51,908 nucleotides of DNA from an uncultured Lachnospiraceae bacterium (GTDB taxonomy: Bacteria > Bacillota > Clostridia > Lachnospirales > Lachnospiraceae): NCBI GenBank assembly GCA_947169935.1, contig CAMVRS010000007.1:1-51908 (forward strand), given 5' to 3'. Position numbers and translations under genes: made by a program. Position 1 is the first letter of the stretch; the number at the start of each line of letters is the position of its first letter. The notes beneath the pieces were generated by a model. That model ran no database searches. It was given only the letters and a program-made list of their open reading frames with translations, and had not been told where the DNA came from. Positions 42,789 through 50,866 of this stretch are shown here, piece after piece.

Positions 42789-45227
42789 TTACTGTGCTCT
42801 CAGCTCTGCGCCCAGGCGCTTTTCAAGCTGCTTCATCACCGAATTGGCTGCCTTCTCTATCTCCTCCGAAGTAAGGGTCTTTTCCTTTGAACCTATAGTC
42901 AGACGGATAGTTACGGACTTCTTGCCGGCAGGGATCTGCTTGCCGCGGTATTCATCAACAAAGCCCGCGTTCTTGATAAGTCCCGAATCCTTCTTAACTA
43001 TAACATCCCTGATCTCATCCCAGGTTGCGGAAGAATCAAAGAGCATTGAGATATCGTAGTCTGTCTCGGGATATTCAGCCAGATGGGTGAACTTATTGGT
43101 CCTGGAGATCAGAGGCTTAAGCAGTGTGGAATCTATCTCAAAGAGCATAACGGAAAGATTCTTGATACCGCAGTCCATGGAAACCTTCTTATCCAGAAGC
43201 CCCATATCACCGACTTTTACATCACCAACATAGATATTCTGCCATACCACGTTATCTGCCCATACAGGCTTGTTCTCCTTACGGAATTCAAAGCCTTCCA
43301 TATGGGTATAGCGGGGCATGAACTCAAGTACGCCCTTAACCTCGCGGAACATTTCGTTTAAGCTCTTTGCGCTGCTTGCAAAAGCCGCTGCAATATTTCT
43401 TCTCTGCTTAGGCAGGGACTCAGTAGCATCATAAGGGGAGGTATAATCCTCGTCAAAGAATACCTGCGCCTCTTCAAAAATAGAGAAGTCATTGAAATAA
43501 CGCTCGTTCTTTACCACAGCTTCACAGAGATTGGGGATCAGCGTACTGCGCAGATAGCTTAAGTCCGGTGCAGGAGGCGTTGAAAGACGCAGCACTCCCT
43601 TTGTATCCCTGATGATAGCATTAACGAACACATCATTCATCCAGGGATAAGTATATACTTCCTGCAGTCCGCAGCGGATAGCAAGATATTCCTTGATATT
43701 CCTTACCAGGGAGATATCCTTCTGGTTGATGGCACCTTCAAAGCTTGTGTTGAAAGATGTCGCTTCGAAATTATCATAGCCGTACATTCTGGCCACTTCT
43801 TCCATAACGTCATCCTTAATGGAAATGTCGCCGGTGGAACGCCAGGTAGGTGCGATAACATGCATATTATCACCGTCGATAGCAACGTCAAAACCAAGTA
43901 TCTCAAGCTTCTCACGTATCTCATCATGAGTCAGATCCTTGCCAAGACGCTTAGCCAGCCAGGTAAGGTTGACATCTATCTCTGCACGTTCAAGTTTCTT
44001 CTCATATTTATCGCAGTATCCCGTCACCTTAAGCTCCGGATACAGCTCCTTAAAGTACTTCATGGAAAGCGCCAGAGCCTGGTCGCAGCGCTCGGGATCC
44101 ACAGCCTTCTCATAACGTGAGGAAGCCTCAGTACGGTTATCATATCGCAGAGCGGTCCTGCGGATACCGGTAGACTCAAAGTTTGCTACTTCCAGTATTA
44201 CTCTTGTGGTCTTGGGCAGGATAGAATCTTTAGCTCCTCCCATTACGCCGGCAAGCGCAACTGCGCCTTCGCCGTCGGCGATGACCAGATCATCCTCGGA
44301 GAGCTCCAGTTCCTTGCCGTTAAGAAGCAGCAGCTTCTCTGCCTTCTCTGCACGTCTTACCCTGATATGATCCTGTATATTATCAGCGTCAAATGCATGG
44401 GTCGGGTTACCGGTTGCCAGCATTACATAGTTTGTGATATCAACCAGTGCATTGATCGGACGCATGCCCACTCTCCAGATACGGCTCTGCATCTCAAAAG
44501 GTGAAGGCTTTACTTCCACGCCGTCCATCTCCACTCCTATGTAACGGGGGCAGCGGTCGGTATCCTGAATATCTACGGTAAAATCAGATTTTACATCTAT
44601 ATCAGCATTCTCGAACTTCTTAAGAGGAAGTTTGTATAACGCCGCTATCTCACGTGCGATGCCGTAATGTCCCCAAAGATCGGGGCGGTTGGTCATGGAC
44701 TTATTGTCTATCTCCAGCAGCACATCATCAAGGCCCAGAGCCTCTGCTATGCCGGTACCTGCGGGTACATCAAATGCTGAGAGGTCAAGTATCTCTGCTT
44801 CCTCTGATGCAGGGAACAGGTCTCCTAAACCTATCTCGCTGGAGGCGCAGATCATACCGTAAGACTCAACGCCGCGGAGCTTTGACTTCTTAATAACTAC
44901 GGGTTCTCCCTCTCCGTGCCAGCGGACAACTGCTCCGGGCAGGGATACGGCGACACGCATGCCTTCTTTCAGATTGATACCGCCGCAGACGATGGTCTTG
45001 CTCTCTCCGTCGCCGACATTCACGGTACATACTCTTAATTTATCAGCATCGGGATGGGGATTAACCGCTTCGATCACGCCCACCACCATATTCTCAAAAC
45101 GCTTGCTGATATATTCAACATCCTCCACCTCAACGGTATCCATTGTCAGGTCATAAGCCAGCTTCTTAAGATCCGTATCATCGGGAAGACTTACATAATC
45201 TTTTATCCATGATAATGAAAGTTTCAT
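42789..45227 (-). CDS. pheT: Phenylalanyl-tRNA synthetase beta subunit
   Basis: Charges tRNA-Phe as part of the alpha2-beta2 enzyme. The 812-residue product has the N-terminal tRNA-binding OB domain (about 40-150), B3/B4 editing domain, B5 domain, a catalytic-like core and the C-terminal ferredoxin-like anticodon-binding domain (about 715-810, FTHLAEYPETDYDISM...KSVTIRLTIGS). Full length for the bacterial family. AAGGAGG precedes the ATG; it lies 10 nt after pheS. Confidence 0.97.
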   Translation of the reverse strand: MKLSLSWIKDYVSLPDDTDLKKLAYDLTMDTVEVEDVEYISKRFENMVVGVIEAVNPHPDADKLRVCTVNVGDGESKTIVCGGINLKEGMRVAVSLPGAVVRWHGEGEPVVIKKSKLRGVESYGMICASSEIGLGDLFPASEEAEILDLSAFDVPAGTGIAEALGLDDVLLEIDNKSMTNRPDLWGHYGIAREIAALYKLPLKKFENADIDVKSDFTVDIQDTDRCPRYIGVEMDGVEVKPSPFEMQSRIWRVGMRPINALVDITNYVMLATGNPTHAFDADNIQDHIRVRRAEKAEKLLLLNGKELELSEDDLVIADGEGAVALAGVMGGAKDSILPKTTRVILEVANFESTGIRRTALRYDNRTEASSRYEKAVDPERCDQALALSMKYFKELYPELKVTGYCDKYEKKLERAEIDVNLTWLAKRLGKDLTHDEIREKLEILGFDVAIDGDNMHVIAPTWRSTGDISIKDDVMEEVARMYGYDNFEATSFNTSFEGAINQKDISLVRNIKEYLAIRCGLQEVYTYPWMNDVFVNAIIRDTKGVLRLSTPPAPDLSYLRSTLIPNLCEAVVKNERYFNDFSIFEEAQVFFDEDYTSPYDATESLPKQRRNIAAAFASSAKSLNEMFREVKGVLEFMPRYTHMEGFEFRKENKPVWADNVVWQNIYVGDVKVGDMGLLDKKVSMDCGIKNLSVMLFEIDSTLLKPLISRTNKFTHLAEYPETDYDISMLFDSSATWDEIRDVIVKKDSGLIKNAGFVDEYRGKQIPAGKKSVTIRLTIGSKEKTLTSEEIEKAANSVMKQLEKRLGAELRAQ

Positions 45228-45237
45228 CTTTGCCTCC

Positions 45238-46275
45238 TTATCTGAACTGTGAAAGGAATCTCAGATCCGCACTGTGGAACAGACGGACATCATCCACGCC
45301 GTATCGCATCATAACCAGTCTGTCGAGACCGATATTTACATAGAAACCGGTATACTCATCGGGATCCAGTCCCGCTGCGCGCAATACATTGGGATGAGGA
45401 GATCCGCCGGGCATAACCTCTATCCAGCCTACATGCTTGCAGACGCTGCAGCCCTTACCGCCGCAAACCTGGCACTGCATGTCGATCTCAAAACCGGGCT
45501 CCACAAAAGGGAAGAATCCGGATCTCATACGTACGGGTACATCTGTACCGAATACCTTGTTCAATATGCTCTTTATAAGAACCTTACCTGAAGTAAAGGT
45601 GATATCCTTATCAACGATCAGCGCTTCATACTGGAAGAAAGCTCTCTCATGATGTGCATCCGTTGTCTCGTTACGGTATACACGTCCGGGATAAACAAAA
45701 CGGTAAGGGGGCTTGTGTGTCTGCATATAGCGCACGCTGCCGCCGGTAAGATGGGGTCTTAAGCAGAGCTTTTCATTGGTGCTGCCGCTGTCATGTCCCT
45801 CCAGCCAGTATGTATCCATGCTCTCACGCGCAGGATGATTCTGGGGGAAGTTCAGTTTATCAAATGCATACAGCTCGCTGGTTATATCATCCTCCTGGAA
45901 TACTTCAAAGCCCATTGAACGGAATGCATCATTTAAGTCATAGCACATCTGTGTAATGGGATGAAGTCCGCCGTTTGACGGCATAACTCCGGGAACGGAG
46001 CAGTCAAAATCGGGAGAAACTTCGGATGCCTTGAGCTTAAGCTCCATCCTCTTCTCATCGATCAGTTCGGTCACCTTGTTCTTTGCAAGATTAAGGATCT
46101 TTCCCATCTCGGGTCTTAAAGACGCCTCAACGGTAGGCAGTTCCTTCAGAAGAAGGGCAAGCTCGCCCTGCTTGCCGATTATCTCGCTGCGCACTTTCTG
46201 CAGTTCGCTCTCGGCCACTGCATTCATGATCTTCTCTTTTGCTTCCGATAAAATCTGTTCAATCTTATCTTTCAT
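45238..46275 (-). CDS. pheS: Phenylalanyl-tRNA synthetase alpha subunit
   Basis: The catalytic alpha subunit of PheRS. The 345-residue product has an N-terminal coiled coil (about 1-90), class II motif 2 in FVYPGRVYRNETTDAHHERAFFQ, an insertion with four Cys (CQVCGGKGCSVCKHVGW) and motif 3 in YTGFYVNIGLDRLVMMRYGVDD. The CxxC-containing insertion is seen in some Clostridia. Expression is under a T-box leader. Confidence 0.97.
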   Translation of the reverse strand: MKDKIEQILSEAKEKIMNAVAESELQKVRSEIIGKQGELALLLKELPTVEASLRPEMGKILNLAKNKVTELIDEKRMELKLKASEVSPDFDCSVPGVMPSNGGLHPITQMCYDLNDAFRSMGFEVFQEDDITSELYAFDKLNFPQNHPARESMDTYWLEGHDSGSTNEKLCLRPHLTGGSVRYMQTHKPPYRFVYPGRVYRNETTDAHHERAFFQYEALIVDKDITFTSGKVLIKSILNKVFGTDVPVRMRSGFFPFVEPGFEIDMQCQVCGGKGCSVCKHVGWIEVMPGGSPHPNVLRAAGLDPDEYTGFYVNIGLDRLVMMRYGVDDVRLFHSADLRFLSQFR

Positions 46276-46306
46276 AATGACTCCTTTCTTTTGTCATATA
46301 AGGCAT

Positions 46307-46556
46307 AAAAAAACGTCCCCTGTATAAACAAGGGACGATAATATACCGCGGTACCACCCTATTTCATGGACGTATCTCCATGCACTCTTTGTGTAATATG
46401 TTTGCTACACGAACATCCGGCTTAACGCTACAGCTTTTCGCCGGAAGGCTCCGGTACTGAAATTTCCGTAAGGCTCATGTGAAGCGCTTTCAGCCGGTGA
46501 CGCCTCATCTCTGTTTTCATTACCTCTTACGTACTTACATACTTTCATCGCCTAAC
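46307..46556 (-). ncRNA. T-box leader of pheST (phenylalanine)
   Basis: The minus-strand leader contains the conserved T-box sequence AGGGTGGTACCGCG (46347-46360), which pairs with uncharged tRNA acceptor ends, followed by a terminator (stem 46314-46337, then seven T). Stem I lies upstream. A TTC triplet at 46459-46461 is a candidate Phe specifier codon. When tRNA-Phe is uncharged the antiterminator forms and pheST is transcribed. This fills the 300-nt gap before pheS. Confidence 0.93.
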
Positions 46557-46562
46557 GCTGAT

Positions 46563-46591
46563 ATTCTATGTAAACTTGAAGGATTTGTCAA
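46563..46591 (-). promoter_or_regulatory. Promoter of the pheST T-box leader
   Basis: Consensus TTGACA (46586-46591), 17 nt and TAGAAT (46563-46568) on the minus strand, between the T-box and the 3' end of the TIR gene. Confidence 0.9.
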
Positions 46592-46599
46592 TGGATTTT

Positions 46600-49005
46600 T
46601 CAAAAACCGTACTTTTCCTTCATCCTCTGCGATGGCTCAAAGCCATCCAGGAGTTCATCCGCATATCTGATGACCTCTTCATACGAAAGGAAATGAAGTT
46701 CATACGTCAGACCGTTATTTCTCAATACATAAAACTTTCCTTCATCATCAGGATCATATTCAACATCCCATACATCACGGATCGTCATAACGATCTCAAA
46801 ATCTTCATTTAATACTTCTAGATCGCCATCAACCAAAACATAACAGTTATACTTCTCCAGATAGTCAAAACAGTAACAATAGCTGATGTTTTCATATATT
46901 ACTTTAATTCTTTCCATCGTCTCCGCATCATATAAGGCTGCATAACCATCCGCAAGAAATACTATATAATACTTTCCGTCCGAAGATACGTTTCCGATAA
47001 GGTACTGATCCATATCAAAACCTTCCAGTCCTTCAAACTCCTTACGGATCATTTCCTCCGTTCCATCCTCCTCATAAAAAAGCGGGAATCTGTTTTCTTC
47101 ACATTTAGTAAATGCGTTCCCCGGAGCCTTCGTATATACCACTATGCCTTCACCGCCTGCATACTTGATATAGATATGATCTCCGTAGCATTGTAATTTT
47201 GCCACATCCTTCACCGGCGCATCTTCAAAAAAATCCAATGTGATATCACGCCCGGCATCATCCAGTTCGGCAGAATAGATCTCTCCCTTCATATTGTTTA
47301 CAACCAACATGCCTTCCAGACGGAAAACTTCATCCGGATAATTGGGGACGCCAAAGGAATTAGCATATTCAAGATTCTCATCATATATGACCACTCTGTC
47401 GTTGCTGAGAATGACTATCTCATGATCGATATAATAGAGATAAGCGAAATTCTCTTTCCCCAGCTCTACCTGTTCAGTGATCTTCTTTTTATTTATATCG
47501 TAACAGCATAACAGTTTTTCCCCGCTGTAATCAGTCTTTCCGACAAGCAGATACAATCTTTTCCCGTCAGTATCAAGATCCAAAACTTCCACTTCATGAT
47601 CGGCAAGCCCCGCCGCATACATATCATCTATAAATGCAACAATCTTGCCGCTTTCCAGATCCGTCTGCAATATCCATTCCGAATCCAGGCCGTTTTCATC
47701 ATACTGTCTTATCCGGACCAGAGCATATTTCTCATCGTCGGAATAATAACACTCCAGATAAGTATCCAATGACAGTTCACATACACCCATAGAAGACAGA
47801 TCCGTGAAGTATACCTGATCAGTTCCTTTAAAAGCATATATGCCTTCTCCCGTAAACAGCAGTATCAGATCCCCCGCCGGAGAGGAAGATATCCATGCTT
47901 CATCTTCCATAAGGATCGTTCTTTCGTCTTCTTCTATATCATAATACCAGACCTTACCATCATAGTAATATGCCAGTCCTTCATTATGATAAAATCCATA
48001 CTGCCCGCGGCTTGATTTAAAATTATATACAGTTTCCCCCGTTTCCATATCAACAAGCCTGGTAGTATTGAGCTCATCCGTAACAGCCATCCGGCATTCC
48101 GGAGAAAAAACAACATCTCCGTAGATATAAGATTCCGCAACCACTCTGTCCGCCACATAATGATCGCTGCTGTATACATGCGTAGCATTCACAAGTTCAT
48201 GAAACGCCACGGGAGAAACATATCCCTTCTGCTCATCCGGCAGAACGCTGCGCGCAACATACAAGGCGGTCATACGGTCACCGGAACGAAGAAGCTCTTT
48301 TGAAGTATTGGCCATACTGTCAGCATATTTCTTTTCAATTTCCAGTTTCTGCTTTTGTATGGTATTGACAAAATAAAGACTCTGGACCAGGAAAACCAGC
48401 ACCACGGCAAAGATGATACCCGTAAAAAATGTCCTGCGTTTAAGACGTTCCACACGATGACGCTGCTTTAAGTCATCATAATTAAGCCCCAGCATAGCGG
48501 CGCTTAATTTGATCACGCTGTCGATCAGACCCTTCCGCCCTCCGCGGCAGTCCGCAGCCAGGGGTTCCTTTTCTATCCTGACCGTAACCTCATTTCCTTC
48601 GGGATCTTTTTCTACGATATCTTCATAAAAGAAGGTTTCCGGAAAGGAATCCTCCGGCTCGCCTTCGATAAGTACAGGCAGTATCTTTTTCTTGCCGTGC
48701 AGCTTTGTGAATATCTCTATCTCTTTCATGCACCAGGCCGATTCTTTAAGCCTGGGTGAGCATATTACTATAAGATACTCCGATTCACGTAAAGCTTCCA
48801 ATATGGCATCAGACAGGCTGTCCGTTACCGGCAGTTCTGCCTCATCCCTGAATACACGCCCCAGCACATTCCTTCCAAGCTTTTCCCTCAGCTCCCTGGG
48901 AATGCGGTAATTCTCCAGCTTCCTGTGCAGGGCTTTGGCAATAGTCTTATCCGGCTCACAGTGTCGGTAGCTTATAAATGCATTGTATCTGACGTTATCG
49001 CTCAT
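46600..49005 (-). CDS. TIR-domain membrane protein with C-terminal beta-propeller-like region
   Basis: The 801-residue product has an N-terminal TIR domain (about 5-120: YNAFISYRHCEPD, VFRDEAELPV, YLIVICSPRLKESAWCMKEIEIF). Glu95 in WCMKE is at the place of the catalytic Glu of NAD-consuming TIR enzymes. Then come a linker ending in LGLNYDDLKQRHRVERLKRR, one membrane helix (about 192-213), a coiled coil and a long region of beta-strand repeats (about 290-790) like WD40/propeller blades. Thus TIR is cytoplasmic and the propeller probably outside. Bacterial TIR proteins act in antiphage defence or signalling. The start at 49005 is supported by a promoter whose -10 lies 7 nt upstream; a longer frame from 49050 has no ribosome binding site. 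Confidence 0.8.
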   Translation of the reverse strand: MSDNVRYNAFISYRHCEPDKTIAKALHRKLENYRIPRELREKLGRNVLGRVFRDEAELPVTDSLSDAILEALRESEYLIVICSPRLKESAWCMKEIEIFTKLHGKKKILPVLIEGEPEDSFPETFFYEDIVEKDPEGNEVTVRIEKEPLAADCRGGRKGLIDSVIKLSAAMLGLNYDDLKQRHRVERLKRRTFFTGIIFAVVLVFLVQSLYFVNTIQKQKLEIEKKYADSMANTSKELLRSGDRMTALYVARSVLPDEQKGYVSPVAFHELVNATHVYSSDHYVADRVVAESYIYGDVVFSPECRMAVTDELNTTRLVDMETGETVYNFKSSRGQYGFYHNEGLAYYYDGKVWYYDIEEDERTILMEDEAWISSSPAGDLILLFTGEGIYAFKGTDQVYFTDLSSMGVCELSLDTYLECYYSDDEKYALVRIRQYDENGLDSEWILQTDLESGKIVAFIDDMYAAGLADHEVEVLDLDTDGKRLYLLVGKTDYSGEKLLCCYDINKKKITEQVELGKENFAYLYYIDHEIVILSNDRVVIYDENLEYANSFGVPNYPDEVFRLEGMLVVNNMKGEIYSAELDDAGRDITLDFFEDAPVKDVAKLQCYGDHIYIKYAGGEGIVVYTKAPGNAFTKCEENRFPLFYEEDGTEEMIRKEFEGLEGFDMDQYLIGNVSSDGKYYIVFLADGYAALYDAETMERIKVIYENISYCYCFDYLEKYNCYVLVDGDLEVLNEDFEIVMTIRDVWDVEYDPDDEGKFYVLRNNGLTYELHFLSYEEVIRYADELLDGFEPSQRMKEKYGF

Positions 49006-49012
49006 GGCACAA

Positions 49013-49041
49013 AGGATATCATATCGGGTAATGAGCGTCAA
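49013..49041 (-). promoter_or_regulatory. Promoter of the TIR gene (leaderless type)
   Basis: TTGACG (49036-49041), 17 nt with an extended TG, and TATCCT (49013-49018) on the minus strand, exactly 7 nt before the ATG at 49005. No Shine-Dalgarno is present. Confidence 0.55.
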
Positions 49042-49078
49042 ATGAAACACGAAAATATATTCTTTTGGTTATAAACTA

Positions 49079-50122
49079 TCAGAAATCCCTTATCTCCTTT
49101 GCCATTGAAAAAGGAATTATATCGCCGGGATCAGTTTCACGATACGCTTTTTCCTCATGCATATAATCAACTATCTCTTTAGCCTTGTAATCTTTAAATT
49201 TCTTTATCACGACATCCAAAACCATCTTATCAATATCACTCAACACGCTATAGTCCATCCCTTTACTGGGATAAACATGAAGCATTGAATCATAATTGGC
49301 GCTTACTTCCTCACGAACATTCAGCTTCTCAAGATTCATCAGGCTGTAATGCCCTATCGGAAGCGCTCCCATTTCATTATGACGATAAACCAGTCCGGTA
49401 ATAGCATATCCGGTCTTTTTATAAGACAATGCATCAGCATACCAGAGCATTTTCATCAATTTAACCTTAAACAGATTCAAAACTTTCTCTGCTATATAAG
49501 AAATAGCCGCCTCAAGCTTGTCTATATTCAATATAACAAATCCATTAGAATCAGAAGGCTCTTCATAATTTGCATATTCTCCTTCCAGTGTTTGCCTGGT
49601 CAGATACTCTTTTCCATATGAGTCCAGTTTCTCAACGATCTTCGATCTTACTTCAAGTCTCTTAAGGCAGGAAAACTTATCATTGTTTTTCTTCAAAAAA
49701 TCTAAAGCCTGTAATGGATTATCTTTTATCAAACGCAGCATAGTATCATATGCTTCATCCTGGATCGCTTTGCTCTCATATCGTGAAATCGTAGCTTCTC
49801 CCCATCCAAGCAATCTGGCAAGATCGACCTGGGATAATCCATAACTCTCTCTTATCGCCACTATCTCATCAGACGTAAGTAACCCATGCTTAACACGATA
49901 CGCATTTCGGGCATTTAAAAGATTTTCATTTGTCATAGCTCCCGTTTCAAATTCGTTTTCGTCATCAGCAGCATTTGCGCAAAAATAAAACTTCTCTTCG
50001 TATGTTACCTTATCCCCTTTTATAATTGTGGTAGTAAGGCGTTTTCTTTCTTCAACTTCATGCGCTTTGTCACATAAAGGACAATCCATATGAACCTTTC
50101 TTATTAAAGTGAAGCCCTCCAT
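49079..50122 (-). CDS. MqsA-like antitoxin with HTH and Panacea (SocA/DUF4065) domain
   Basis: The 347-residue product has an N-terminal YgiT/MqsA-like zinc-finger region (MDCPLCDKAHEVEERKR; the second Cys pair is reduced to FYFCANA), an XRE-type HTH (about 85-140, YGLSQVDLARLLGWGEATISRYESK) and a C-terminal Panacea domain (about 215-345: KLMKMLWYADALSYKKTGYAITGLVYRHNEMGALP, given here as the MLWYADAL...ITGLVYRHNEMGALP core). Panacea is known as an antitoxin domain paired with many unrelated toxins. The ATG at 50122 is chosen because AAAGGAGG lies 6 nt upstream; the ATG at 50140 contains that site. It follows the toxin gene by 18 nt and likely represses the shared promoter. Confidence 0.85.
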   Translation of the reverse strand: MEGFTLIRKVHMDCPLCDKAHEVEERKRLTTTIIKGDKVTYEEKFYFCANAADDENEFETGAMTNENLLNARNAYRVKHGLLTSDEIVAIRESYGLSQVDLARLLGWGEATISRYESKAIQDEAYDTMLRLIKDNPLQALDFLKKNNDKFSCLKRLEVRSKIVEKLDSYGKEYLTRQTLEGEYANYEEPSDSNGFVILNIDKLEAAISYIAEKVLNLFKVKLMKMLWYADALSYKKTGYAITGLVYRHNEMGALPIGHYSLMNLEKLNVREEVSANYDSMLHVYPSKGMDYSVLSDIDKMVLDVVIKKFKDYKAKEIVDYMHEEKAYRETDPGDIIPFSMAKEIRDF

Positions 50123-50140
50123 AAATTGCCTCCTTTCCAT

Positions 50141-50542
50141 TCATGAATAAGGGAATTCCATATTATCCCGTGCATAATGGAATGATACGCATAATATACG
50201 TCTTTGGGGATTTCCTTTGATCTTCAGCTTTATATATACAAGTTTTCTGTTAATTACTTTGCCAAATACAAATAATAATGGCGGATCCAGATTATCTTTA
50301 TCAATTTTAGTTTCGGAATACTCGGAAACTGTCAGCTCTTTTAGCCGCTCCGCAATATCCGATGTATCATAATCCAGATCCAGCAAAGTATAAGGTGTGG
50401 AATGTTCTTCATCATCAGGTTTTCTCTTATTTATTACGATAAGATCGGAATCTGCGTTAAAATCCTCTTTCCCTAAGAGTTCTTTCAATTCTTCCAGAAA
50501 AGCGGTTACTTCTCTTTTTTTAGATTGTGTACTGAGAAAAAT
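50141..50542 (-). CDS. Probable MqsR-like (RelE-fold) toxin
   Basis: A 133-residue protein upstream of the MqsA/Panacea antitoxin, the same toxin-first order as mqsRA. The C-terminal part (KLVYIKLKIKG...RRILCVSFHYA) resembles the end of E. coli MqsR (QVYLKITV...LIVSF), a ribosome-independent mRNA interferase, and LDLDYDTSDIAERLKELTVSEY resembles its middle. The similarity is by eye and remote. The best-placed start is ATT at 50542, 8 nt after a GGGAGG that extends to GGAGGTGAT. The only in-frame alternatives are a TTG at 50575 without a site and a GTG fused to the Shine-Dalgarno. The gene looks intact. Confidence 0.65.
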   Translation of the reverse strand: MFLSTQSKKREVTAFLEELKELLGKEDFNADSDLIVINKRKPDDEEHSTPYTLLDLDYDTSDIAERLKELTVSEYSETKIDKDNLDPPLLFVFGKVINRKLVYIKLKIKGNPQRRILCVSFHYARDNMEFPYS

Positions 50543-50568
50543 GTCAATCACCTCCCACGTTACACAAA

Positions 50569-50601
50569 CTATCAATTGATAGTATATCTATCAATTGATA
50601 G
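50569..50601. promoter_or_regulatory. Twin palindromic operator of the toxin-antitoxin operon
   Basis: The perfect palindrome CTATCAATTGATAG occurs twice (50569-50582 and 50588-50601), centres 19 nt apart. The whole 50565-50605 block is nearly symmetrical. One copy fills the promoter spacer and the other covers the -10 and first transcribed bases, fitting repression by the HTH antitoxin. Confidence 0.8.
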
Positions 50602-50609
50602 TTTGTCAA
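50581..50609 (-). promoter_or_regulatory. Promoter of the toxin-antitoxin operon
   Basis: Consensus TTGACA (50604-50609), 17 nt and TATACT (50581-50586) on the minus strand, about 38 nt before the proposed ATT start. Both operator copies overlap it. Confidence 0.9.
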
Positions 50610-50866
50610 TATATTATAAACATACGACTCTTGCCATCGTGGCCAATCCGTGCCATTCGTCATTATTAGTTTATTCATTTTTATGAATCTTCTGTTCAAA
50701 AAAAAATGATTACTGTCTCTTCCATTCCTGCTTATAAAAGAAAACCGCGATGTATCCAAGGATATAGGATTCTTCATCATTGCCAATATTCTACATCCTT
50801 ATGAATTTTAATATCAAATGAATAGGGTGTCAATCCGTAAACCTACATTTTTTCTTTTGTATATTA
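50610..50866. other. AT-rich gap between toxin promoter and CRISPR array
   Basis: No gene, tRNA or clear terminator is seen. The short open frames here cross the operators or the array and are not convincing. This should be the leader-distal flank of the array. No tracrRNA anti-repeat was recognised. Confidence 0.5.

Noticed and set aside
50544-50786. 80-codon minus-strand frame upstream of the toxin
   Set aside because: It would run through the consensus promoter and both operator palindromes.
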